From Oceaniferula flava (GTDB lineage Bacteria > Verrucomicrobiota > Verrucomicrobiia > Verrucomicrobiales > Akkermansiaceae): a stretch of DNA of 64,000 bases. The DNA is taken from contig NZ_JAFBGL010000004.1 in NCBI RefSeq assembly GCF_016811075.1, forward strand, positions 1-64,000. Direction: 5' to 3'. The notes beneath the pieces were generated by a model. It saw only the letters and a list, made by a program, of their open reading frames with translations, had not been told where the DNA came from and ran no database searches. Shown piece after piece: positions 8,338 to 15,876 of this stretch. The first letter of the stretch is position 1; each line of letters starts with the position of its first letter. The position numbers and the translations under genes were made by a program.

Positions 8338-9020
8338 TTCCTTGTCGATGTAGCCATTGATTCGAGATTACCTTGAAAAGGAGTTAGTTCTTCAGCGAAT
8401 CCTAGCGAAGGGAATAATCTAAGGACGAGACTACGCGCCTGCACGTAGGTGCTACGATCTGCCATGTGTTCTAATAAACCGTTAGAGTCGACTCCATATA
8501 TGCCATAAATCGGTAATAACGGACGTGGGGAGGCGATAATATGATCGGCGGTAATCGGACTATACGATCTCCCGTCCAAACTTAGGTGGACAACCTCAAT
8601 CCTCACTTTCTCAAACCTTTCTCCAAGTGACGGATTCAAAACTTCGAGGCACAATGGCAGGGGCAAGGCGTCGGAATAGTAAATATGACACCCCAACCTT
8701 AAAGCAACCCGAAGGCAATCGTGAGTATCAAAATCCATGAGCCCACCTACAGTGACTATTTCTAGCAAAACAGAACCAAAATTTTCATGCAGGAAATATG
8801 GCCAAACCTCGGTGCTACTTTCAAAACACACATGTACACATGCCCAATTTTCAAACTCTGTGGCGATATTCATAGCGTGGCGCATCAGACAGTCCGCACC
8901 ATGGAAATGGTCAGAGATTGACCATGCCCTAGATCCCTTCTCAAGCGCATGACATGCTTCCCAGATTGACATTGCAGCTCCCAATATACCGGCTGAGTCA
9001 GGTTGTTCGTTACAGTTCAT
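8334..9020 (-). CDS. Unknown protein, first gene of the NERD-helicase operon
   Basis: A 228-residue protein I do not recognise. It is Cys- and His-rich in the first half (ACHALEK, HFHGADCLMRHAM, WACVHVCF), with no signal peptide and no clear membrane helix. The N-terminal 80 residues look helical and the middle looks like an alpha/beta fold. The ATGA overlap with the next gene, and that gene's overlap with the helicase, indicate one transcription unit. The HNH nuclease starts divergently only 36 bases away, so they share a promoter region. Its context suggests a sensor or specificity partner of the helicase, which is inference. Confidence 0.7.
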   Translation of the reverse strand: MNCNEQPDSAGILGAAMSIWEACHALEKGSRAWSISDHFHGADCLMRHAMNIATEFENWACVHVCFESSTEVWPYFLHENFGSVLLEIVTVGGLMDFDTHDCLRVALRLGCHIYYSDALPLPLCLEVLNPSLGERFEKVRIEVVHLSLDGRSYSPITADHIIASPRPLLPIYGIYGVDSNGLLEHMADRSTYVQARSLVLRLFPSLGFAEELTPFQGNLESMATSTRK

Positions 9021-9056
9021 TGTTGAATAAATAGCCCTTCATGTTAGATCTTCCTC

Positions 9057-9848
9057 GTGCGTGCTAAACCTGTGCCATGGACCCGAGAGCATCTGCTCAT
9101 AGCAATGAACCTGTATTGCAAATTGCCCTTCGGAAGTTTTGATAAAAGTAATGCTTTAATCATCGATGTAGCTCAGAAAATGGGGAGAACGGCTAGTAGT
9201 CTCGCAATGAAGCTCTCTAATCTGGCCTCCCTTGATCCAGTGCACACTGCGCGAGGAATTTCGGGACTCGCAGGTGCGTCAAAAAAGGATCGCGCTATAT
9301 GGGAGGAGTTTCATTCCAATTTAACCGAACTGGCTGCGGACAGCGAAGTTCTGTTTCAAGATCTCTTCAATGCAGGAAATGATACACAGGTAGAAGTTGT
9401 ATCCCCAAGCAGCTACGAGTTGAAAACATTGCCAACTAGCACTGAAACAACTGCAACCATCCGTGTGAGGCGGGGTCAAAATTTTTTCCGGCAGAGCTTG
9501 TTGGCCGCTTACGGTGGCCGCTGCTGTGTAAGTGGACTGAGTATCCGTCCGATGCTCATAGCCAGTCATATCAAACCGTGGGCCAAATTTCCTACTGATA
9601 GAATGAACTTGCGAAACGGGCTTTGCCTATCCTCCATCCATGATGCCGCTTTTGATAATGGTTTGATTACTTTTAGTCCTAACTTCGAATTGATCCTTGG
9701 TAAGAAACTTAAAAGCGTTGGTTCGGAACCGTCTGTGGTCGCCAATTTCGGCAATTATGAGGGAGCTCCATTGCGGCTTCCCGAAAAGCTGGCAGAACCT
9801 GATCCAGAATTCATGAATTACCATCGCGAAGCCATTTATTTGGGTTAG
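9057..9848 (+). CDS. HNH endonuclease
   Basis: A 263-residue protein with a C-terminal HNH nuclease domain (about residues 140-220): RQSLLAAYGGRCCVSG, ASHIKPWA (first His), and LCLSSIHDAAFDNGLITF (HDAAFD). This pattern matches HNH_2-type restriction-like endonucleases. The N-terminal 70 residues (WTREHLLIAMNLYCKLPFG, then a helical segment with MGRTASSLAMKLSNLASL) form a helical domain often found with this HNH type and probably bind DNA. That domain supports the GTG start at 9057, because the next ATG (9108) would remove the conserved WTREH. It is divergent from the helicase operon and of similar low GC, so probably part of the same accessory block. Confidence 0.85.
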   Translation: MRAKPVPWTREHLLIAMNLYCKLPFGSFDKSNALIIDVAQKMGRTASSLAMKLSNLASLDPVHTARGISGLAGASKKDRAIWEEFHSNLTELAADSEVLFQDLFNAGNDTQVEVVSPSSYELKTLPTSTETTATIRVRRGQNFFRQSLLAAYGGRCCVSGLSIRPMLIASHIKPWAKFPTDRMNLRNGLCLSSIHDAAFDNGLITFSPNFELILGKKLKSVGSEPSVVANFGNYEGAPLRLPEKLAEPDPEFMNYHREAIYLG

Positions 9849-10001
9849 CTTTTGTAGGAATTTAAACATTTCGACATCATACCGATTCGGCAGGATCCGT
9901 CTACGGACTATAAGTATCTATTTTAGTCTGAAATAGACATTGAAGAGGGAGTTCCTCGAATTTCAGACTTATCTCTGAGCTCGAGCCCCGGAATATTTTG
10001 A

Positions 10002-11207
10002 CTACTCAGCCGGAGTCAGCTCGACTTCAAGGCGGTAGAAGCTGCGGGGGCCGCGGGGTGGGACGGGGATGCGGAACCATTGGAAGCCGCCTTCGGCGTC
10101 GACTTGGTGGCTGGTTTCGGAGCGCCAGTCGTCTGGCTCGAGGGAGGCGGTGGATTTAAGGGAGTAGGTGTAGCCGGCTTCGCCGGGGAAGATGATGACG
10201 GGGCCGACGTCGAGGTCGCCGATGGGGGTGACGCCGGGGTCGTCGCTGAGCTCGATGTCTATTTCTACGGCACTGCCGATGACCGGGCCGATAGTGGCGA
10301 TGGAGTAGCGCCAGAAGGCGTAGTTTTCGATGTCGGTGGCGTAGTCGGGAGCGTGGGTGAGCTCGAGCTCGTTCAGCACAGCGTAGAAGTGGAGGATGGA
10401 CGGCCACATTTCGCCGGGCCATCCCTTGGGCTGGATGGCGATGCGGGCGAAGCCTGGGAAACTGCCGGTGCGCTCGTAAAGGGTGGCGTCCTCCAGCGCT
10501 GGCACGTTGTCCTTGGAAAAGGTCATGACCGAGACGCCGGTGAGGGAGGCTCCGATGGCGGCAAACCAGGTGTCGCGGTCGGCGGCATCGGCCCAGGCGA
10601 CGGAGCCACCGTCGGCGGGCAGCTTGTCCCAGAAGAATGGGATGTCGGCGTAGATGGGGATGCTGGCGTAGCCGTTGTCGTCTAGCAGGGTGCGAATGGC
10701 GGTGTAGGTATCGGCGAGGTCGTCTAACAATGCGCGACGGGTGGCGGAGGAGATGTCCCAGTCGGACAGCCCCTGGGGTTCGAGATCGAGGTGGAGGGCA
10801 TCGAATTGTTTGCCGGGAGTGGCGGCATAGGAGTCGTTGAAATCGATGAAGCGGTCTTGCACTTTATCGAGCAGGTCGGCGACCCAGACAGGGTCGTTGA
10901 CCTCGTAGCCGGAGAGCAGCAGCTGGGACTGGACACCGGCGTCATTGAGCTTGAGGTTCCAGTCGGCAATGACGGTGGGTTCGGAGACGGGGCGGTTTTG
11001 ATAACTGCCGTAAACACGTTTGACGGCGTGGCTGGTAAAGAAGCTGATGGTTTCGTCCTCGGCGGCAGCATCACCGACAACCACGCTGGAGCCGTAGGGG
11101 CTGGGACCGGCGGGCGTGGTGGTATTGCCCCAGAACCAGACGCCGCGGTCGAGTGCCGCGTGCATGGGGGTGACGAGCAGGAGCAGGGCGATGAGTGGAC
11201 GCAGCAT
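10002..11207 (-). CDS. Secreted TIM-barrel-like protein, possible glycosidase
   Basis: A protein of about 401 residues. The start at 11207 gives a clean signal peptide (MLRPLIALLLLVTPMHAA); the frame is open 18 codons further. The mature part begins RGVWFWGN and has alternating strand/helix segments, with HLDLEPQGL (about residue 150) and IPIYADIPFFW (about 190) resembling strand ends of a beta/alpha barrel where acidic residues act in catalysis. The C-terminal 80 residues look like a beta-sandwich. I cannot assign a family; a glycoside-hydrolase-like role is a guess. The gene appears monocistronic, and GC is high. Confidence 0.65.
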   Translation of the reverse strand: MLRPLIALLLLVTPMHAALDRGVWFWGNTTTPAGPSPYGSSVVVGDAAAEDETISFFTSHAVKRVYGSYQNRPVSEPTVIADWNLKLNDAGVQSQLLLSGYEVNDPVWVADLLDKVQDRFIDFNDSYAATPGKQFDALHLDLEPQGLSDWDISSATRRALLDDLADTYTAIRTLLDDNGYASIPIYADIPFFWDKLPADGGSVAWADAADRDTWFAAIGASLTGVSVMTFSKDNVPALEDATLYERTGSFPGFARIAIQPKGWPGEMWPSILHFYAVLNELELTHAPDYATDIENYAFWRYSIATIGPVIGSAVEIDIELSDDPGVTPIGDLDVGPVIIFPGEAGYTYSLKSTASLEPDDWRSETSHQVDAEGGFQWFRIPVPPRGPRSFYRLEVELTPAE

Positions 11208-11346
11208 GGGATTGCACAGGGTGATTACTCTATGTTTACTCAATTGTGTGCGGGGGATCAAATCCTATCTTGGGAGGTGGCCTGCGGCGCTGGACAGAAT
11301 TGACAGAATTTTTCAGAATTTAGCTGGGGTTGATTCTGACCTTGGC

Positions 11347-11383
11347 TTGCCGGTGACAGGAATGATCCACCCTCCTTAGTTAC
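11347..11383. repeat. Dispersed repeat, copy 1 of the direct pair
   Basis: The 37-base unit TTGCCGGTGACAGGAATGAT... ending CTTAGTTAC recurs at 12160-12197 with a single one-base difference. Inside it, GGTG(G)A...TCCACC forms a hairpin. The two copies lie in the same orientation around the nucleotidyltransferase gene pair. Just upstream (11295-11320) CAGAATT occurs three times at 9-10 base spacing. Confidence 0.8.
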
Positions 11384-11429
11384 GGCTTTGCCATCGAAAG
11401 AGATGTAGCTCTGTTTACAACAAATGGGT

Positions 11430-11876
11430 TCAAGAATCGGCGCGGCTTAGCTCATCGAGATCGGCCAAATCTTGGGGTCTTCCGGCGGTTTTCTTGGCAG
11501 TGATGATATCGGCCTTGCACAGGTAATAAATTGGAAAATCGTTTTCTTGGGAGATGACTTTGTTTTCCCAAGAAGGCGCAAATTCTAAGCCGGAGATGGT
11601 TGTCAGGAAATCGATCTCACACGGTGGCACTCCGATGCTGAATTGAGTTTTCGGCTGGGCGAAATCGGATTCCGTCACTCCGATCATGGGGATGCCGAAA
11701 GCGAGGAATGCCCTCATCAGCTTGCGTGCATTTTTGTCCGAAGGTTCCAGCCAAATATCAATATCCTTGGTGTAGCGCGGCTGCGTGTGATGCATGACCG
11801 CATAGCCTCCTGCTACGAGGTAGCGGACTTCACAGTCGTGTAAGCTTTGTAACAGATCTTTGAAGTCGGAGTTCAT
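11430..11876 (-). CDS. Minimal nucleotidyltransferase (DUF6036/AbiEii-like)
   Basis: A 148-residue protein with the polymerase-beta-type nucleotidyltransferase core: YLVAGGYAVMHH (Gly23-Gly24), TKDIDIWLE (Asp38 and Asp40 metal ligands) and a third acidic position at CEIDF (Asp89). It belongs with small cytosolic nucleotidyltransferases of the DUF6036/AbiEii group. Related proteins act as toxins or antitoxins by transferring nucleotides to tRNA or proteins; the target here is unknown. Its start overlaps the upstream 73-residue gene by 47 bases, and the pair is bracketed by two direct copies of a palindromic repeat. Confidence 0.8.
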   Translation of the reverse strand: MNSDFKDLLQSLHDCEVRYLVAGGYAVMHHTQPRYTKDIDIWLEPSDKNARKLMRAFLAFGIPMIGVTESDFAQPKTQFSIGVPPCEIDFLTTISGLEFAPSWENKVISQENDFPIYYLCKADIITAKKTAGRPQDLADLDELSRADS

Positions 11877-12051
11877 GTTCTTTTGCGCCTTTCATATCCA
11901 CCCAATAGCCTACGACGAGTTCCCAAGCCGCCTTACGGCGCGCCGAACCGCTGACAGCCTGCCAGTCCCTAATCTGGGCATTTCGCTGCTCGTCGAATGA
12001 AGAATACTTCCTCACTTTCCAATGCGAGCGATCTTTTACCGGAGCAGCCAT
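11830..12051 (-). CDS. Small partner protein of the nucleotidyltransferase
   Basis: A 73-residue soluble, basic protein (starts MAAPVKDRSHWKVRKYSSF) that overlaps the nucleotidyltransferase start by 47 bases. Small genes of this kind often precede DUF6036-type genes, where they look like toxin-antitoxin partners. The sequence has a helical segment with RRKAAWELVVGYW and no enzyme motif. The overlap implies translational coupling. Assignment as antitoxin or toxin is inference. Confidence 0.65.
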   Translation of the reverse strand: MAAPVKDRSHWKVRKYSSFDEQRNAQIRDWQAVSGSARRKAAWELVVGYWVDMKGAKEHELRLQRSVTKLTRL

Positions 12052-12406
12052 GGGTGAATTTTAACCCAGCAAGAGATTGGGAGCAAGCTCTCACACTGGC
12101 GAAGGAATTTGGCTTTTGCGTGTTTTGCGATTTTATGACTTAAAGTTTTGGCGCTTGGGTTGCCGGTGGACAGGAATGATCCACCCTCCTTAGTTACACG
12201 CTTCGCGTTATGAACTCCAGGAGCTGTTAAGAAAGCCGGCCAGCTTTACCGCCCAATGACTTTCCGTGTATTCCGTCCTTTTTGCCATAGGGCTGTCTCC
12301 GCTCTGCTCCGGCTGTGGTTCAAAAATAGAAATAACAACCCCAGAAAAAAATTCGCCCAATTAGTAAGATTCGCGGTTAAAAAATGCTTCTTTCCTCAGC
12401 CCCATG
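12052..12406. other. Intergenic, repeat copy and no gene
   Basis: This 355-base stretch holds repeat copy 2 (12160-12197) and the promoter side of the nucleotidyltransferase pair. It then contains an AT-rich segment with no plausible gene; the one plus-strand frame inside it (12256-12453) has no family features. Confidence 0.5.
12160..12197. repeat. Dispersed repeat, copy 2 of the direct pair
   Basis: Same unit as 11347-11383, with GGTGGACAGGAATGATCCAC forming a hairpin (GGTGGA/TCCACC). Together with copy 1 it brackets the 11430-12051 gene pair, and its TGGACAGGAATG core links it to the inverted repeat at 5183-5252. Confidence 0.8.
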
Positions 12407-13078
12407 TTAGACCTTCGTGGGGTCCATTTCTCGGCCTCTTAACCAGCCTGTGAGTGACAGCCTGGGGACTTTGGCGGGGAGGACTTCGTGCCAGAAGTCG
12501 GCGCTGCGGAAGGCGACGATGGTGCCGGCGGTGGGGGCGATGTCGATGTGCGGGCCGTGCACGCCTTGCTCCGGAGAGGTGTAGAGCCGCAGCTCGCCGC
12601 CATCGCCCGGCTGCCACTGGGTGTTGAGGTAGGCGATGATGGTGATCTGGCGGGTCGGTGTGCCGATGTGCTGATCGAGGTGCGGTTTATAAAAGCCGCC
12701 GACCGGATACCGGGCGAGATGGCCCTCGTAGGACTCGATCGGAAGAAAGAGCGAGCGGCGCAAATGTTCGCGGATCTGGCGCATGGCGGAGAGCCAGTGG
12801 ATGACCGCCAGTGAGGGGTCGACGTCTTCCAACCAGAAGATCGAATCCGAGCGGATTTCCGGTTTGCGATCGAGCGCCGCCCCCTGGCCGACGCCGGCGA
12901 GCAGGAGGGCATCGGCAGCTTCCTTGGCCTCGAGGATGGCAATCAGCTCGGAGATCGCGGAGGTGGGCATGATCTTGGGGAAGTGCGCGTAGCCGGGCGA
13001 TGCGATGTGATCGGCCAGCTCATCCATGGGAAAGTGGGAGGCGCTGATCTCGACGAGGGAGCTGAAAAGATTGATCAT
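12407..13078 (-). CDS. 2-oxoglutarate/Fe(II)-dependent dioxygenase (SM-20/prolyl-hydroxylase type)
   Basis: A 223-residue soluble enzyme with the double-stranded beta-helix ligands in order: His133 and Asp135 (YKPHLDQH), His197 (FWHEVLP) and Arg206 (PRLSLTGW) for 2-oxoglutarate. The surrounding segments (ARYPVGGFYKPH, ITIIAYLNTQW, GGELRLY) match the SM-20/prolyl-4-hydroxylase-like group. It should hydroxylate a protein or small-molecule substrate using Fe(II), O2 and 2-oxoglutarate; the substrate is unknown. Length is normal for bacterial members. It is a single gene divergent from the sulfatase. Confidence 0.9.
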   Translation of the reverse strand: MINLFSSLVEISASHFPMDELADHIASPGYAHFPKIMPTSAISELIAILEAKEAADALLLAGVGQGAALDRKPEIRSDSIFWLEDVDPSLAVIHWLSAMRQIREHLRRSLFLPIESYEGHLARYPVGGFYKPHLDQHIGTPTRQITIIAYLNTQWQPGDGGELRLYTSPEQGVHGPHIDIAPTAGTIVAFRSADFWHEVLPAKVPRLSLTGWLRGREMDPTKV

Positions 13079-13358
13079 GAGGTAGTTTGCTATTGGCTCT
13101 TATGAGGCTGGATTCCCGCCAGGGTCAAAACAAAACGGACCTCTGGTGAACAATTTCCCGGTCGCCACAGACCACCCCATTTTTCAACCCAATGGCTTAC
13201 TGGATCGAGCTGTATTGGGTGATAAAAAACCGCTTGGATTGGCGTAAGGGAGCATTAGGATGCCGTGAGGCGGTGTTGCCACTGCCGACCGAGTCCCCCT
13301 GCCTTCAACGGTTATCCGTTTTCGAGTTCGAACCATTACAATCCACTATCTGACACCC

Positions 13359-15605
13359 ATGTTTAAATTCACCGCTTCATCAGTGGTTGCCGCCGGCGCG
13401 GTGGCGATTGCTGCCACGGGCGCCGTTGCCGCTGAAAAGCAGCCCGCGGCCAAGCCCAACATCCTGTTCTTCTTCTCTGACGATCACGCCGTCAATGCCA
13501 TCTCCGCCTACGGAGGCCCGCTCAAGGACGTTGCGCCGACGCCGGGGATCGATCGCCTGGCGAACGAGGGCATGATTTCCCACCGCACCTACTGCGCCAA
13601 CTCCATCTGTGGCCCGTCACGCGCCTGCATCCTCACCGGGAAGCACTCGCACCTGAACGGCTTCATGGACAACAACAACTCGCACTTCGATGGCAAGCAG
13701 CAGACCTTCCCCCAGCTGCTGCAAGGCTCCGGCTACCAGACGGCGATGATTGGAAAATGGCACCTGCACTCTGATCCGGTCGGTTTCGACTACTGGGAGA
13801 TCCTTCCCGGCCAAGGTAACTACTACAACCCGGACATGCTGCAAATGGACGGCAGCAAGAAAAAATACGAGGGGCACGTTAACGACATCGTCACCGAGCG
13901 CGGCCTGACCTGGCTGAAAAAAGCGGAGAAAGAGGACAAGCCATTTGTCGCCATGATCCAGTACAAGGCACCGCACCGTAACTGGTCGGGCGCACTGCGT
14001 CACATCACCCTTTTCGACGACATCACCATGCCTGAGCCGGACACCTTGTTCGACGATTACTCGAACCGTTCCAAGGCGCTCGGCGAGCAGGCCATGAGTG
14101 TGGCCAATCACATGTATTGGGGTCACGACATGAAATTCAACGGGCCCAACCTGTTTCCCAAGCACTTCGCCAGCGGCCTGCCGAACCGCGAATACATGCG
14201 CATGAACGACGAGCAGAAAAAAGCCTGGGACAAGGTCTACGAACCAAAGAACCAGAAATTCATCGCCGACATGAAAGCCGGCAAGCTCGACGACAAAGCC
14301 ATCACCCGCTGGAAATACCAACGCTACATCAAGGACTACCTGCGCTCGATCCGCAGCATGGACGAAGGCATTGGCAAGATCCTCAAGCACCTTGACGACA
14401 CCGGACTGGCGGACAACACCATCGTCATCTACTCCTCCGATCAAGGTTTCTACCTCGGCGAGCACGGCTGGTATGACAAGCGCTGGATGTTCGAGGAATC
14501 CTTCCGCATGCCCTTCCTCGTTCGCTGGCCCGGCGTGATCAAGCCCGGCTCCGTGAGCAAGAGCCTGATCCAGAATATCGACTTCGCACCGACCTTCCTC
14601 GAGCTCTGCGGCATGGACATCCCCAGCGACATCCAAGGCAAGTCGCTGGTGCCTGTTTTCAAAGCCAGCGGCAAAGAAGTCGACGGCTGGCGTGATGCCA
14701 TTTACTACCGCTACACGGGCGAAAGCACCCACGCTGTGGCGGCGCACGACGGTGTCCGCACCGATCGCTACAAGCTCATGTGGCTGCCCGAGACCAAGGA
14801 GTGGCAGCTCTTTGACCTGGAGAAAGATCCTCAGGAAATGAAATCGCTGCACAACGATCCGGAATACGCGCAAGTGCTCGCGGACATGAAGAAAAAGCTC
14901 GATGAAATCCGTGAGAAGTATGACGTCCACAATGCCGTGATCCCCGAGTCACGCAACCAGGCCAAGTGGTGGAAACAACGCCAGGAGAAAGTCAACAAGC
15001 TGGCTGCCGAAGGACCGAAGGACCTGATCTTCGTGGGCGACTCCATCACCCAAGGATTCGAACGCGCCGGCAAGGCCGCATGGGATGAATACTATGCCGA
15101 CCGCAACGCGCTGAACCTCGGATTCTCTGGCGACCGCACCGAGCACATCCTCTGGAGACTCAACAATGGCAACCTGCGCAAGCAGCAAAAAGCCAAGGTC
15201 GTGGTCCTCATGGCCGGCACTAACAACACCGGTCACCTGAAGCAAGATCCGGCAGAAACCGCTCAAGGGATCAAGATGATCGTCTCCACCATCCGCGCCC
15301 GCTGCCCGCAGGCGAAGATTCTGGTGCTCGGCGTCTTCCCACGCGGCGAGAAGCCATCGCACCCGCTGCGCAAGATCAACGAGCAGATCAACGAACGCAT
15401 CGCCAAGCTGGCCGACGGCGAACGCATCCACTTCCTCGACATCTCCGACAAGTTCCTCGATGAAAATGGCGTGCTGACCAAGGAAATCATGCCGGACTCC
15501 CTGCATCCCAAGCAGAAGGGCTACGACATCTGGGTGAAAGCCATGGAGCCTACGCTCAACAAGCTTGGCATCGCCCCGCTGAAAGAAGCCGCCGCTGCGG
15601 AGTAA
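13359..15605 (+). CDS. Secreted sulfatase fused to an SGNH hydrolase
   Basis: A 748-residue two-enzyme protein with a signal peptide (residues 1-25, ending AVAA). Residues 33-510 form a type I sulfatase: metal ligands in FFFSDDH (Asp41, Asp42), the formylglycine cysteine Cys84 in ICGPSRA (C-x-P-S-R), GKWHL (about 133-137), and SSDQGFYLGEHGWYDKRW (about 365). Residues about 545-740 form an SGNH/GDSL hydrolase: block I VGDSITQGF (Ser562), block III GTNNTG, and block V DSLHP (Asp713, His716). It should remove sulfate and an ester (for example acetyl) group from the same polysaccharide outside the cytoplasm. Cys84 needs a formylglycine-generating enzyme encoded elsewhere. It is monocistronic, with a strong terminator following. 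Confidence 0.93.
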   Translation: MFKFTASSVVAAGAVAIAATGAVAAEKQPAAKPNILFFFSDDHAVNAISAYGGPLKDVAPTPGIDRLANEGMISHRTYCANSICGPSRACILTGKHSHLNGFMDNNNSHFDGKQQTFPQLLQGSGYQTAMIGKWHLHSDPVGFDYWEILPGQGNYYNPDMLQMDGSKKKYEGHVNDIVTERGLTWLKKAEKEDKPFVAMIQYKAPHRNWSGALRHITLFDDITMPEPDTLFDDYSNRSKALGEQAMSVANHMYWGHDMKFNGPNLFPKHFASGLPNREYMRMNDEQKKAWDKVYEPKNQKFIADMKAGKLDDKAITRWKYQRYIKDYLRSIRSMDEGIGKILKHLDDTGLADNTIVIYSSDQGFYLGEHGWYDKRWMFEESFRMPFLVRWPGVIKPGSVSKSLIQNIDFAPTFLELCGMDIPSDIQGKSLVPVFKASGKEVDGWRDAIYYRYTGESTHAVAAHDGVRTDRYKLMWLPETKEWQLFDLEKDPQEMKSLHNDPEYAQVLADMKKKLDEIREKYDVHNAVIPESRNQAKWWKQRQEKVNKLAAEGPKDLIFVGDSITQGFERAGKAAWDEYYADRNALNLGFSGDRTEHILWRLNNGNLRKQQKAKVVVLMAGTNNTGHLKQDPAETAQGIKMIVSTIRARCPQAKILVLGVFPRGEKPSHPLRKINEQINERIAKLADGERIHFLDISDKFLDENGVLTKEIMPDSLHPKQKGYDIWVKAMEPTLNKLGIAPLKEAAAAE

Positions 15606-15627
15606 GCATTGAGATCCATTTTATTCG

Positions 15628-15658
15628 AAGACCGGGTAGAGATGCCCGGTCTTTTTTT
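15628..15658 (+). terminator. Rho-independent terminator of the sulfatase gene
   Basis: GACCGGG (15630-15636) pairs with CCCGGTC (15645-15651), followed by seven T. It lies 24 bases past the stop. Confidence 0.92.
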
Positions 15659-15715
15659 GTGCCCCTGTGTAGTGATGACAGCTGACCGGTGAGGGCTCTG
15701 CTGGGGGTGGTGTAG

Positions 15716-15735
15716 CGAAGCTTTTGCAAGCTTCG
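15716..15735. repeat. Perfect hairpin repeat CGAAGCTTTTGCAAGCTTCG
   Basis: Eight-base arms around TTGC. A second inverted repeat (AACGAA 15766-15771, TTCGTT 15784-15789) follows. The two together, between two terminators of convergent genes, look like a dispersed palindromic element rather than a gene. Confidence 0.65.
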
Positions 15736-15822
15736 ACGGGGTGCGGTTTCAGTCACCTTGAATCTAACGAATGGTGCAATCCCTTCGTTACGGGGAGAAG
15801 GAGGGAGGGGAAGTGCGAACAC

Positions 15823-15853
15823 AAAAAAGGCCGAGTATTGCTACCCGGCCTTT
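15823..15853 (-). terminator. Rho-independent terminator of the leu operon
   Basis: On the minus strand AAAGGCCGGG pairs with CTCGGCCTTT (one G-T wobble) and runs into six T. It lies 24 bases past the leuB stop. Confidence 0.88.
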
Positions 15854-15876
15854 GGTTTTGTGAGTGTTTGTTAGAG

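Noticed and set aside
11295-11320. Three CAGAATT copies as a CRISPR-like or iteron array
   Set aside because: Only three short copies at uneven 9-10 base spacing, with no spacers or replication gene.
13320-13345. GAGTTCGAACC, similar to a tRNA T-loop
   Set aside because: No acceptor, D-arm or anticodon stem could be placed around it.
13617-14930. Minus-strand open frame of 437 residues opposite the sulfatase
   Set aside because: Shadow of the real sulfatase; Val/His/Asp-rich composition and no domain.
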